Source: Candidatus Bathycorpusculum acetigenes (GTDB lineage Archaea > Thermoproteota > Bathyarchaeia > Bathyarchaeales > Bathycorpusculaceae). From it: DNA of 32,742 nt. Location: contig WQVG01000012.1 of assembly GCA_009781675.1 (NCBI GenBank), forward strand, positions 1-32,742. Direction: 5' to 3'. Of this stretch, positions 24,811 through 32,551 are shown one piece after another. The notes beneath the pieces are model-generated. The model ran no database searches. It worked only from the letters and a program-made list of their open reading frames with translations, and was not told where the DNA came from. Numbering within the stretch: position 1 is the first letter of the stretch; each line of letters begins with the position of its first letter. Position numbers and translations under genes: made by a program.

Positions 24811-26037
24811 TTAGCGGCAGTTGTTTTCTGGAAGAATCTTTAAGATACGGAGGATCTTGTGGAATTCTTCTTCTTGGAGTGAGGCGCGGCGTCCGTTTGC
24901 GTAGAGGTCTTTGATGGTGTCAACAACTGTTGCGACTGTCGCATCATCGGGTTCGTTGCCTGTTAGTTCTTTTATTTTGTGTTTTATGATTCCTTTGCCG
25001 CTTTGTTTACCTATGGTTAAGCGGCGTGAGTTGCCGACTAGTTCTGGCGGGTAGGGTTCATAAGTCCAAGGGTCATTGAGAACGCCGTGAGTGTGGATGC
25101 CGGATTCATGGGCAAACCCATAGTCTCCGACGATGGCTTTGTTGGGGGGTACGACAAACCCTGTTGCTTTACCGATGTAGTTTGCGGTGTCTTTGAGTTC
25201 ATTGAGTCTACCCTCGAAGTGTTTGATTCCCCGTTGCAGATAGAAATTAAGCAGGATTTTTTCGGTTTCAGCGTTACCTGCGCGTTCTCCTATGCCTAAG
25301 AAAGTGGTGCTAGCGTAGACTTTGTCAAATAAGCCATCTGCGGCTTGGATAGCGGCCATGGTATTACCGACTGCATTGCCGAAGTCGTCGTGTGCATGAA
25401 TTTCGAGGGAGGCGATTTTGGTTTCTTTTTTAATTGCAACTACTTTGGCGGGTATGCCGTTTGGCAGGGGTGCATTTAGGTCGGGTAAACCTATGCCCAC
25501 AGTGTCGCAGAGTCGGTAGCATTCGGCGCCTGCATCTGCTATGGCGTTGATAAATTTTCTTTCAAACTCCCAATCAGCCCGGGTGCTGTCTTCACCATGC
25601 ACAAACGTGCGGAGGCCGCAGGTTTTTGCGGCGTATTCGGTTACATCGACGACGTTGGCTAAAATCTGCTCTGCGGTTTTTTCGGGCCATTTGGCTCTGA
25701 AATGTATGAATGAGACGGGGTGAGATATGCCGACTTCTTTGAAGCCACATTTTACCGCGCTGTCTATGTCTTCTTTGACTGCTCTGCACCAGCCTGCAAC
25801 GCGCATATCAAGGTTTTGATCTAGAATGAGTTTGGCGGCGTATTTATCAGGTTCTTGGTAGTGGAATACTTCTATACGTCCAACGCCTAGGTCACAGAGT
25901 AAGCTAGCAACTTTCGCGGCGTCTCTAGGTCCTACTGCTAAGCCAGGCATTTGAATGCCGTCACGGAGGGTAGTATCGTCTATTATGGCTTCAGTTTTTA
26001 GGGGGGGCATTTTGAAGAAGAAATCTTTTATGTCCAT
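24811..26037 (-). CDS. LeuA/homocitrate-synthase-like (DRE-TIM) acyltransferase, divergent
   Basis: 408 aa: the size of homocitrate/AksA/NifV-type enzymes, shorter than LeuA or CimA with their C-terminal allosteric domain. These Claisen enzymes condense acetyl-CoA with a 2-oxoacid. The TIM-barrel metal site is seen as DTTLRDG (21-27), HAHDDFGNAVGNT (214-226) and HESGIHTHGVL, followed by the accessory region (GKQSGKGIIKHKIKEL, then a helical end). Oddities are GIQ in place of GEQ after RDG, RIEVFHYQEPDKYAA in place of RIEAGFP-type sequence, and GISHPVSFIHFRAKWPEK where other members have the S-x2-H loop. These leave the substrate open (isopropylmalate, citramalate, homocitrate or Re-citrate synthase-like). 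GGAG is 8 nt before ATG 26037. Confidence 0.85.
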   Translation of the reverse strand: MDIKDFFFKMPPLKTEAIIDDTTLRDGIQMPGLAVGPRDAAKVASLLCDLGVGRIEVFHYQEPDKYAAKLILDQNLDMRVAGWCRAVKEDIDSAVKCGFKEVGISHPVSFIHFRAKWPEKTAEQILANVVDVTEYAAKTCGLRTFVHGEDSTRADWEFERKFINAIADAGAECYRLCDTVGIGLPDLNAPLPNGIPAKVVAIKKETKIASLEIHAHDDFGNAVGNTMAAIQAADGLFDKVYASTTFLGIGERAGNAETEKILLNFYLQRGIKHFEGRLNELKDTANYIGKATGFVVPPNKAIVGDYGFAHESGIHTHGVLNDPWTYEPYPPELVGNSRRLTIGKQSGKGIIKHKIKELTGNEPDDATVATVVDTIKDLYANGRRASLQEEEFHKILRILKILPENNCR

Positions 26038-26045
26038 TTTATGCT

Positions 26046-26106
26046 CTCCTTTGTCTAGTTTTGCGTTTCTCCTTACGCCTTTATAAGGGTAATTACGTTT
26101 ATATAT
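26046..26106 (-). promoter_or_regulatory. Promoter of the LeuA/HCS-like gene
   Basis: On the minus strand ATATATAAAC (26106-26097) is a good TATA box, predicting a transcript start near 26075. AAAGGAGA (26053-26046) is the ribosome binding site 8 nt before the ATG. The gene is therefore transcribed separately from the RNase P operon upstream. Confidence 0.55.
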
Positions 26107-26211
26107 CGTTGATAAAGTTTCTGGTATTATTTGTGTACCTTGTTCAAGAAATATTAGACTTAATCTTGAGATGTTTTATCATAAGTCAAATTAAATCTTT
26201 ACATATGTCTA

Positions 26212-26523
26212 TTAAAAGTTGGAAAAAAGTGCCTTAAGTGTCCCTGAAACAGATAACACATGTACTGATGCCTCAAAACCAGCCACAGAGGTAACAGTAG
26301 CCAAACTCGCTCTCATGGATGGCAAAGACGCAAGCGACACCCGCACCACTACAACCTTATGTATTGAATCAAAATCAATCAATGACAATCCAGTCAAACT
26401 TGCACCAATTTCGCCATAGAGCTTGGTTATAGAATCCCAAAGTGCATCCATAAATTCCCGCTCGCTTGGCAACCCCGCGCATTCCAGTTGTAGTGCTAAA
26501 TAACGGCGTTTTGTACGTTTCAC
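26212..26523 (-). CDS. rnp2: RNase P protein component 2 (Pop5/Rpp14 family)
   Basis: 103 aa, the normal size for archaeal Pop5, a protein subunit of RNase P that trims tRNA 5' ends; with Rpp30 it activates the catalytic domain of the RNA. The start KRTKRRYLALQLE, a helix ALWDSITKLYGEIGASLTGL and the strand SIHKVVVVRVSLASLPSMRASLA match the alpha/beta fold. It begins with GTG overlapping the last four bases of the Rpp30 gene (GTGA), so translation is coupled. This gene order, Rpp30 then Pop5, is conserved in archaea. Confidence 0.9.
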   Translation of the reverse strand: MKRTKRRYLALQLECAGLPSEREFMDALWDSITKLYGEIGASLTGLSLIDFDSIHKVVVVRVSLASLPSMRASLATVTSVAGFEASVHVLSVSGTLKALFSNF

Positions 26524-27254
26524 TGTGCTCCCGCTCCCTTAATTAGGGTTATACCGGGTGCCACAAACTTGGCGTGTAACTTTTCGTGGTTACGCTCTAT
26601 GAGTGCATTTGGATTTGTGGACACTGCATCTAGGGCTTCAGTTTCGTTCAACCCAAATAAATAACAAAGGCTAGCTAGGTCTTTTGGCATGCGCATTAGA
26701 CGTGCCTCTGAGACGCCGCTTGAGACCACAAGGGGTACCTGAAATTCTCGCGCAATTGCAACTTCACGGCGCAGATTGGAAAGTAACCTCACACGCGGAG
26801 GACCTTCCAAAACCAGCAGAGGCTTAACATCCACTTCAAGTGCGGCTAAACCTGCGCTGGCTAATTCAGCTTCGGCGCGGTCAAAAAAACGTTTATGGTA
26901 GTCTAGGCTGGGGAAGCTCAGCAGGTCTACTCGGCGGTCTTTGGCAGCTTGCCGGGCAATCTCTTTGTCGTCACAGCTGATACAGATGATTTCAAGTCTA
27001 CGCCTGCTTTTACGAAGAAATCGCATCAAGTCTTCGGTGTTGCGGGGTTTAAAATCCACTCGGCTAACAAAATCCAATCTAACCTGATTGCAGGCGGCTT
27101 TTAGCATGGCTATTTGTTTGTCTTCGAACTGTGCAGGGAGGGGTATGCTTATAGCGTGGTAACCAAAGCAGGCGGCACGTTCGATTAGACCCTGGGTCAT
27201 AAGCATGTCTTTGGAGTTTGCCCTAAGGTGCAGATCGATACATCTACGTTTCAT
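26520..27254 (-). CDS. rnp3: RNase P protein component 3 (Rpp30)
   Basis: 244 aa, the usual archaeal length of Rpp30, a TIM-barrel subunit of RNase P. It starts CIDLHLRANSKDMLMTQGLI and shows FGYHAISIPLP, FVSRVDFKPRN, ICISCDDKEIARQAAKDRRV, DLLSFPSLDYHKRFFDRAEA and VPLVVSSGVSEARLMRMPKD, the order of conserved blocks in the family. Its start overlaps the COG1325 gene stop by 4 nt (ATGA) and its end overlaps Pop5 by 4 nt, which fits a tightly coupled operon producing the Rpp30-Pop5 pair. Confidence 0.93.
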   Translation of the reverse strand: MKRRCIDLHLRANSKDMLMTQGLIERAACFGYHAISIPLPAQFEDKQIAMLKAACNQVRLDFVSRVDFKPRNTEDLMRFLRKSRRRLEIICISCDDKEIARQAAKDRRVDLLSFPSLDYHKRFFDRAEAELASAGLAALEVDVKPLLVLEGPPRVRLLSNLRREVAIAREFQVPLVVSSGVSEARLMRMPKDLASLCYLFGLNETEALDAVSTNPNALIERNHEKLHAKFVAPGITLIKGAGAQ

Positions 27255-27697
27255 GGCAGTAACCTAGACTGCTTAACTAACTCTAGAATTTCTCCGGTGG
27301 TTCTATTCTTAAAATGGATTTTTAGGTGGATGGGGTCATTTTGGGTAAATTTGAGTAAGCCCAAAATTGCGGCTTGTTTATCAAACCGTAAATATAGGTT
27401 GCCTTTCTCGAGGTGTAGTTTTATGTCTTGGTTTAATTGTTCTTTGTCAAGTGTGTTTAGGTCGTTGCCTAATTTTTCAAGCACTAAAGGAAGGAGTTTA
27501 CGCTCGGTTAGTTTAGCGGTGAATAAAATAATGGGGTTGGTGTGGTGTCCTGTTAATTTGGTTTTTTGGAAGATGAGGGTTTCTTGAAGTTCAGCGGGAA
27601 ACAAGTTTTTTGCTGCGCATTCAACTTTACCTGCATCTTCGGTTGCATGTGCTGACACTCGTATGTCAATGTAGCCTATGGGTAGTTTAGAAGACAT
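27251..27697 (-). CDS. COG1325/DUF54 RNA-binding (exosome-associated) protein
   Basis: 148 aa, normal for the archaeal COG1325 family, RNA-binding proteins of the exosome/RNase P neighbourhood. The blocks YIDIRVSAHATED, TKLTGHHTNPIILFTAKLTE, LPLVLEKLGNDLNTL and NLYLRFDKQAAILGLLKF are typical. The position between the ribosomal-protein genes and Rpp30 is the conserved archaeal arrangement. It probably takes part in RNA processing; the biochemical function is not established. It starts 40 nt after the L13e stop (ATG 27697). Confidence 0.85.
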   Translation of the reverse strand: MSSKLPIGYIDIRVSAHATEDAGKVECAAKNLFPAELQETLIFQKTKLTGHHTNPIILFTAKLTERKLLPLVLEKLGNDLNTLDKEQLNQDIKLHLEKGNLYLRFDKQAAILGLLKFTQNDPIHLKIHFKNRTTGEILELVKQSRLLP

Positions 27698-27737
27698 TTG
27701 TCGTCGAGTGTTTTGTGTGTATTAGATCCTTTTAGCT

Positions 27738-27935
27738 TTACGGTTTTTTAGTGTGTGCTTTGATGGCTTGAATGTTTTGGTCATGCTGACTTTTGCGGCG
27801 GACATCAACAGGTAAACCGGCTTTTTTAGCCTGTTGTTTACTAACACCGGCGGCTTTGAGCTCGTTTATGCTAAAGCCCCTGCCTTGTTTCTGTTTACCG
27901 TTGGGTTTAATGAAAGAGGGTTTGATATGATGCAT
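27738..27935 (-). CDS. rpl13e: Ribosomal protein L13e (eL13)
   Basis: 65 aa, the short archaeal form of eL13, a large-subunit protein. The core GRGFSINELKAAGVSKQQAK followed by AGLPVDVRRKSQHDQNIQAI is the family pattern, with the lysine-rich C-terminus AHTKKP. The start ATG overlaps the L15e stop by one base (TAATG). Presence of L13e is a TACK/crenarchaeal feature. Confidence 0.9.
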   Translation of the reverse strand: MHHIKPSFIKPNGKQKQGRGFSINELKAAGVSKQQAKKAGLPVDVRRKSQHDQNIQAIKAHTKKP

Positions 27936-28552
27936 TACTGTGGCCCATCTCCTTTGCGTTGGCGTTTTACGCCATGGTGCTTCTTTGCACCTTTACGATG
28001 ACTTGGACGAACTTTTTCTGCCCCGGCACCGCGATTATGCAAGCCACGGACGTTTTTGCCTGCGCTAGTCATGCTACGGAATACACGGTTTGTGTGCTGT
28101 TTTTCAGTTATCCAGCTGATGTCTTTATCAGTTTTTATGGTTGGCGCGTTGGGGTCAACGAGGATAACTTCAAACCATTTGTGTCTACCGTCTTCTCCAA
28201 CCCAGTAGCTATTGAGCACTTCAAGGTTAGGAAAGTGTTTTGCGGTGCGTTCTTCCGCGATTAATCTGATACTTTTTGCGGGTTTAAATTTGCTAACACC
28301 CATACGTTTAGGGCGTCTGCCAGAGCGGGGACGAACTTTGCGCAATCCGCCTCTGCGGACTTTGGTACGGGCAACTATAAAACCTTGCTTGGCTTTATAT
28401 CCTAATTTACGGGCTCGATCGAGCCTTGTGGGATTCTCTATTCTAAGGGTAGAGGGTTGCTTGCGCCACTGGATTAACCGCTGACGCATTAAATCGTCAA
28501 CGAAGCTTTCCTCAGGCTTTGCCCATTCTTTAGCAATATATTTGTATGCCAT
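27935..28552 (-). CDS. rpl15e: Ribosomal protein L15e (eL15)
   Basis: 205 aa, near the usual archaeal 190-200 aa, basic throughout. It is a structural protein of the large subunit. [60 protein letters not shown] and [18 protein letters not shown] are hallmark blocks, ending in an RG/KK-rich tail. I use ATG 28552 (family-like start MAYKYI), not GTG 28561; a weak GTGA SD precedes it. It is the first gene of the operon with L13e, COG1325, Rpp30 and Pop5, and the transcript has a structured leader (28587-28644). Confidence 0.96.
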   Translation of the reverse strand: MAYKYIAKEWAKPEESFVDDLMRQRLIQWRKQPSTLRIENPTRLDRARKLGYKAKQGFIVARTKVRRGGLRKVRPRSGRRPKRMGVSKFKPAKSIRLIAEERTAKHFPNLEVLNSYWVGEDGRHKWFEVILVDPNAPTIKTDKDISWITEKQHTNRVFRSMTSAGKNVRGLHNRGAGAEKVRPSHRKGAKKHHGVKRQRKGDGPQ

Positions 28553-28586
28553 TTTGTTCACTTTTGTCTTTTGTTTTTTTGTTTAC

Positions 28587-28668
28587 GGTTCAGCCTTTCG
28601 GCCACATCCCAGCGGACAAGATTGTCCGCCTGCAGTTCTCAACCAACAGCATGCAGTGAAATAAATCT
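28587..28668 (-). promoter_or_regulatory. Promoter and structured 5' leader of the rpl15e/RNase P operon
   Basis: Minus-strand reading: a TATA-like GATTTATTTC at about 28667-28658 predicts a start near 28640. Then come a perfect hairpin GCGGACAA-TC-TTGTCCGC (28629-28612) and GGCC-GAAA-GGCT (28603-28592), a stem closed by a GNRA tetraloop. GGTT (28644-28641) could pair with AACC (28590-28587) to close a three-way junction. An A-rich, T-free linker then runs to the start codon, so this is not a terminator. It may be an autoregulatory ribosomal-protein leader or a small structured RNA. Confidence 0.5.
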
Positions 28669-28809
28669 TTTTGCCTCTGCAAATGATTGAGTAGCCAAAA
28701 AGCATGTTTTAGATGAACCCCTCGAGGTTTGAATTATTATGCATGGATGAATCAGAAAATACGCCGAGACAGACCTAAAATAAGTGACCACGTTTGATCA
28801 TACAGACCG

Positions 28810-29106
28810 TTAGTTTTCAAGTAATTGTGATTTGGAACGGATTTTTTGCTTTAGACTGTAAACGAATGCGAGAAACCAAAATATCACCGTTGCCCAGCCA
28901 AACATAAATCCCACGATATTTCCCAACAGATAATAGGCCGCCTCAAAACCTACAATGGAGACAAACGTCAAAAATGAGCCGACTATGCTAAAGCCCCGTA
29001 GATAATTACGGTTCCTAATAACTGCTATTAGCATACAGAGTAGCGCAATAAAGTTTATGACCCCAGAAACATCCAGTAATAGATTAACAACTGCTAAAGT
29101 TTCCAT
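28810..29106 (-). CDS. Small integral membrane protein (98 aa), unknown function
   Basis: 98 aa from ATG 29106; a TTG at 29127 would add seven residues. Three hydrophobic segments are seen: about 4-26 (VVNLLLDVSGVINFIALLCM), 34-58 (FSIVGSFLTFVSIVGFEAAY) and 60-85 (NIVGFMFGWATVIFWFLAFV), with a basic C-terminal tail (LKQKIRSKSQLLEN). No family recognised. It is alone on the minus strand between the ribosomal operon promoter and a plus-strand CxxC gene. Codon use looks normal. Confidence 0.6.
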   Translation of the reverse strand: METLAVVNLLLDVSGVINFIALLCMLIAVIRNRNYLRGFSIVGSFLTFVSIVGFEAAYYLLGNIVGFMFGWATVIFWFLAFVYSLKQKIRSKSQLLEN

Positions 29107-29245
29107 TTTGTTTCGTTCCCAAGCCAAACAGGGTGTGCTTTAACTTAAGGTTGCCGCAACAACAAGCTCTGGGACGTAAAATGCCTTAAAAACATCGAAG
29201 GCCATTAATGTGCATCCGCGAAAGGAGAGGGGTGAGAAAATAAGA

Positions 29246-29380
29246 ATGATTTCGCGAGATTGCGACGGCTGCGGCTTGCAGAAACCCTGCATTAAACGTT
29301 TCCGCAAAGTAAATTTAGGTGAAAAAGTTTACTGTCCAGACGGCACAGCCCATCTAGTGGATCAAGCAAGCTTGGCATAA
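29246..29380 (+). CDS. Small four-cysteine protein (44 aa)
   Basis: 44 aa from ATG 29246, found by direct reading. Cysteines C6-x2-C9-x5-C15-x14-C30 in MISRDCDGCGLQKPCIKRF and VYCPDG would suit a zinc ribbon or a small Fe-S/zinc site. The purine-rich GGAGAGGGGTGAG (29224-29236) upstream contains SD-like GGAG and GGTG, but the spacing to the ATG is rather long. The gene is followed after 10 nt by a perfect hairpin with T tracts, which supports its being an expressed unit. Confidence 0.6.
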   Translation: MISRDCDGCGLQKPCIKRFRKVNLGEKVYCPDGTAHLVDQASLA

Positions 29381-29390
29381 ACCAACCTAA

Positions 29391-29424
29391 GGAACAGATA
29401 ACTGTTCCAACCTCATTTTGTTTT
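29391..29424 (+). terminator. Perfect hairpin plus T-rich tail
   Basis: GGAACAG-ATAA-CTGTTCC (29391-29408) has 7-bp perfect arms and is followed by CATTTTGTTTT (29414-29424). ACCAA (29381-29385) can also pair with TTGGT (29423-29427). It lies 10 nt after the 44-aa gene stop and looks like an intrinsic-type terminator. Confidence 0.6.
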
Positions 29425-29490
29425 GGTGCCAGTAGGAATCAATTATGGGAAAATAATATATAGCCTAACAGCAACGTGTGCTAAAGAGGA

Positions 29491-30207
29491 ATGAAGTTGA
29501 AGGCATTTACGGCGATCGTTATAGGTACATTTTTTCTTAGTGTTTTTCTATGTTTCAGCTTAGTTTCAGCTCTTGGATCAAACGAGGCTACAGCTTCGGT
29601 ACAATGGTCAAAACCATCACCACCGATCGGTGAAAGTGTAACAGTTACATTTACTTTCCAGAGCAACATTCAAGGGCAGTTACAGATAGCCGCTATAGGT
29701 ATACATGGAGACTGGATGCCTGCAGACAGTTTTGCTGGTCCTCAATTTATTTCAAGCCCTGTCACAATTACAAGCATGGGTAGTCACACTTTTGATCCTT
29801 ATGTACTTTCGTTCCCGATGACCACCACCCCGGGTACATACACTTATTTTATCGGAGTTGACGGATATGACTCTTCAGGTAACGCATTCTCGTGGGACTC
29901 ACAAAAATATACTATAACAATTAGTCCCCCCAACACAAGCACCACATCATCTCCCTCCCCGCGTCCAACAAACACCGGGTCCCAAGGAAATTCTAATGGC
30001 AATATATTAACAGCTATTGTCGCTATAACCGTCATAGCAGTCATTGCTGTAATCTTTGTGGCGCTCTTTATGTCACGCAGAAGAGGCAATGCAATCCCCG
30101 CTTCAGCATCTCAGTCAGCTAATGATCAATCGTGGCCGCCTGCACCAGAAGAGGAAACTAATGATTCCCAACAAAACAATGATTCCCAACAAAACTTTGA
30201 CATTTAA
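29491..30207 (+). CDS. Surface-anchored Ig-like domain protein
   Basis: 238 aa. N-terminal signal/anchor (about 5-28), then an Ig/fibronectin-like beta domain (about 33-145: PSPPIGESVTVTFTFQSNIQ, then TTPGTYTYFIGVDGYDSSGN), a Ser/Thr/Pro linker (148-168, probably glycosylated), a single membrane helix (171-194), then a basic stop-transfer SRRR and a tail with the repeat NNDSQQN. The topology puts the beta domain outside the cell. No enzyme motif. AGAGGA directly abuts ATG 29491; TTG 29497 would have a 6-nt spacing to the same GAGGA and may be the true start. Probably a cell-envelope protein whose partner is unknown. Confidence 0.65.
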   Translation: MKLKAFTAIVIGTFFLSVFLCFSLVSALGSNEATASVQWSKPSPPIGESVTVTFTFQSNIQGQLQIAAIGIHGDWMPADSFAGPQFISSPVTITSMGSHTFDPYVLSFPMTTTPGTYTYFIGVDGYDSSGNAFSWDSQKYTITISPPNTSTTSSPSPRPTNTGSQGNSNGNILTAIVAITVIAVIAVIFVALFMSRRRGNAIPASASQSANDQSWPPAPEEETNDSQQNNDSQQNFDI

Positions 30208-30242
30208 TTCAGCCGCTAATTTGTTTAACAGAGAGAGGCATT

Positions 30243-30289
30243 AAAAGGCTTTATATCCAAACATCTTTTAATAACGGTTACTATAAGGG
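30243..30289 (+). promoter_or_regulatory. Promoter of the polyferredoxin operon
   Basis: BRE-like TAAAAGG then TTTATAT (30250-30256); start predicted near 30279. AAGGG (30285-30289) lies 6 nt before the TTG start at 30296, which supports that unusual codon. Confidence 0.55.
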
Positions 30290-30295
30290 CGTATC

Positions 30296-30949
30296 TTGCT
30301 ACCTCCTGAATATCGGCCAGCCCAAGTGGGTATAGCAATTATCATTTTAGGTATAGTTGTTCTGCCGTTCCTTCTAAGTGTTCAAGCCCAAAATACAATC
30401 AATTTTCTGCCTACAGACACTTTTAGTATCCCCGAGCTTGATGGTTCCATCAACTTTGCCATAAATGGTTCCTGTAGATCGGCAGTTTTAGAAAATAACA
30501 CTTGGATTTTCAGGGGATTGGTACTTAATAACTCTCAAACTCGAGGAAACCTCCAAATCTCCACCGATAACTCTAATATAACAATCACTGATTTTCGCTC
30601 CAACAGCGCGTTTGGACGCAGTCAATACTTGAGGTACATATCAGAAGGGCAAGGTGTCCAGATAATTAATTTTGGAATCAACAGCACAACTAATGCCGCT
30701 GATTGGATGGTAACTCTTAATCGAACCCAATTTCTAACTGCAGGTGAAGGTTGGTATCTCCAACGCGACAATACAGTAGTCGTTAATGGACAAACAGGCA
30801 ACATAACGGTGATACATTATACCTACGACGACCCCAACAATAGCAATCTGCCCTTCTATGAACAACATTCGGTTGCGCTCACAATTGGGGTAGTGATCAC
30901 CGTCACCATTTTAGTAGCTGCATTAATAAGCATCAAAACAAGGCGATAA
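30296..30949 (+). CDS. Exported, membrane-anchored beta-rich protein of unknown function
   Basis: 217 aa, not recognised. N-terminal signal sequence (about 11-31, ending VQAQ), an external domain of about 155 residues rich in Asn/Thr/Ser and in beta-strand-like stretches (SINFAINGSC, WIFRGLVLNNSQTRGNLQIS, IIHYTYDD-like end), and a C-terminal membrane helix (about 190-212) with a basic KTRR tail. NNS/NNT/NAT-type sequons suggest glycosylation. One Cys pair is absent. TTG start supported by AAGGG 6 nt upstream. Its stop is only 3 nt before the polyferredoxin gene, so the two proteins probably act together at the membrane, for example as an external electron-accepting or scaffold subunit; this is inference. 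Confidence 0.65.
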   Translation: MLPPEYRPAQVGIAIIILGIVVLPFLLSVQAQNTINFLPTDTFSIPELDGSINFAINGSCRSAVLENNTWIFRGLVLNNSQTRGNLQISTDNSNITITDFRSNSAFGRSQYLRYISEGQGVQIINFGINSTTNAADWMVTLNRTQFLTAGEGWYLQRDNTVVVNGQTGNITVIHYTYDDPNNSNLPFYEQHSVALTIGVVITVTILVAALISIKTRR

Positions 30950-30952
30950 ACA

Positions 30953-32179
30953 ATGTCTGCGGTAACCGAAAACTCACCATTCATCGTCATACCCCTCTAC
31001 ATAGTGATTGTGATAATCAGCGCTATCTTTATTCTTAAGCTTACCAAGGATAAAACCCGAAAAATCAGCTCATTAAGGCTCATTATTCAAATAGCCGCAG
31101 TTGTCGCCATCTTTATGGGACTCATTTTAGGTCCTTTTAATGTACCGCTTTTTCAACCGCTGGGGCCCACACCCAGGGATCATCTCATCGGCGCAGACTT
31201 TTTAGGCAATCAGTTTCCTGATGGCATCTCCTTTCCAGTTCTAGCATGCTACTACCCTAATGGGCGCACAGTAACCTGCCCAATTTGGCAGCTTCAAGCA
31301 TACATTTTTCCGTTTTGGAATCACTCCCGTGGTTATGATGTTCTTTACTCTACCTCGGGATTGGAAAAAATCGGCATCGTAGTGGGTTTGGTGGCGGCGG
31401 CAGCCATAATACTGGGTCGCTCTGTCTGCGGTTGGCTTTGTCCTTTTGGATTGTATCAGGATGTGCTAACGCGGATTCGTAAATCGGCGCGTCTGCGGCA
31501 TCTAAGTTTTTCGGATAAAAATAGCGTTAAACTTGGCCAAGCACGATATGTTATAATTGCCATATTTCTCTTGCTGAGCGTTATTTTCGGTTCATACGCT
31601 ATATTTGGTACCGAACTCGTTCCTGGAACCATTCCGGGTGGACCACAAGGAACCGAAGCGGGGTTAGTAGGTAAAATCAACGAACCTTTCTGTCTGGTCT
31701 GTCCTGCAAGGCCTCTGTGTGTTCTAGCAGAATGTGCGGTGGGAGCTATGAAATACAGCTATGTTTCTCAGATAACCTATGGTCCACTTTGGATAGAGGG
31801 TTTCTATATATCGTCCATAAACATAGCGGTTCTTATCGCAGTTACCATTTTGGCTTTGGCATACCGGCGGTTCTGGTGTCGTATCTGTCCACTGGGTGCT
31901 ATAACAGGGTTTTTCAGCACTTTTAAACCCTTTAAGAATATCGCGCTTACCAAACTTGAGAAAAACCAGCAAAAATGCACCAAATGCGGCGTTTGTAAAC
32001 GTGTCTGTCCCACACAAGCAACAGCGATGTATGACATGAAAGGCGGCGATGTCACCGAATCCCGATGTATGCTCTGTGCAAGATGCATAGAAATCTGTCC
32101 CTATGAGGGTGCATTAAAGATGACTTTTGCCAGGAAAACTTTAGCCGAATCTCAAAATTGGTTGCAGAAGGACAAATAA
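30953..32179 (+). CDS. NapH/MauN-like membrane polyferredoxin
   Basis: 408 aa. Five or so membrane helices (about 12-30, 44-65, 138-156, 196-215, 287-304) carry cysteine motifs typical of the NapH/NosR/RdxA-type 4Fe-4S membrane proteins: CGWLCP (159-164) and CRICP (309-313). The C-terminal cytoplasmic domain holds two classical 4Fe-4S clusters, C342-x2-C345-x2-C348-x3-C352-P and C372-x2-C375-x2-C378-x3-C382-P. An extra group C247-x2-C250-x5-C256-x4-C261 lies between helices. It moves electrons between the quinol/ferredoxin pool and an external or periplasm-side partner; the partner is probably the co-transcribed 217-aa exported protein (gap 3 nt). Physiological donor and acceptor are not shown by the sequence. 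Confidence 0.88.
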   Translation: MSAVTENSPFIVIPLYIVIVIISAIFILKLTKDKTRKISSLRLIIQIAAVVAIFMGLILGPFNVPLFQPLGPTPRDHLIGADFLGNQFPDGISFPVLACYYPNGRTVTCPIWQLQAYIFPFWNHSRGYDVLYSTSGLEKIGIVVGLVAAAAIILGRSVCGWLCPFGLYQDVLTRIRKSARLRHLSFSDKNSVKLGQARYVIIAIFLLLSVIFGSYAIFGTELVPGTIPGGPQGTEAGLVGKINEPFCLVCPARPLCVLAECAVGAMKYSYVSQITYGPLWIEGFYISSINIAVLIAVTILALAYRRFWCRICPLGAITGFFSTFKPFKNIALTKLEKNQQKCTKCGVCKRVCPTQATAMYDMKGGDVTESRCMLCARCIEICPYEGALKMTFARKTLAESQNWLQKDK

Positions 32180-32551
32180 GCATGTTAGACCAGGCAGATA
32201 GGCGCTTTTTATGGGCTGAGCGAAAAAATGGTTTATCTGTTTTCTGGTAGGTTTCAGTAGTTCTCATCGGAAAATAGTCTGCCGTATTTAAATACATTAC
32301 ATAAAACGCTAAACTTATTAAAAACCAGATGAAAACTCAAAGAAAATTTTCGAAAACTAATATTGTGACTATTGTCTAAACTATTTACAAAGGTAATAAA
32401 TACTACATACAACGATAATCAATTACCCCAACAATCTCAACACGTTATGATCGATTTTGAATTATTGGATTTCAAAATTAATTAGACCAAAACTTAGATG
32501 ACCACCAAATACCAGAGCAATTTAACTGTGTCTTATAGGTTGGGTGATTTT
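32180..32551. other. 372-nt AT-rich convergent intergenic region
   Basis: Contains no convincing gene. It lies between the polyferredoxin gene (+) and a PadR-type gene (-). A perfect inverted repeat ATTTTGAA/TTCAAAAT (32454-32461, 32471-32478, 9-nt loop) is a candidate bidirectional terminator. Confidence 0.5.
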
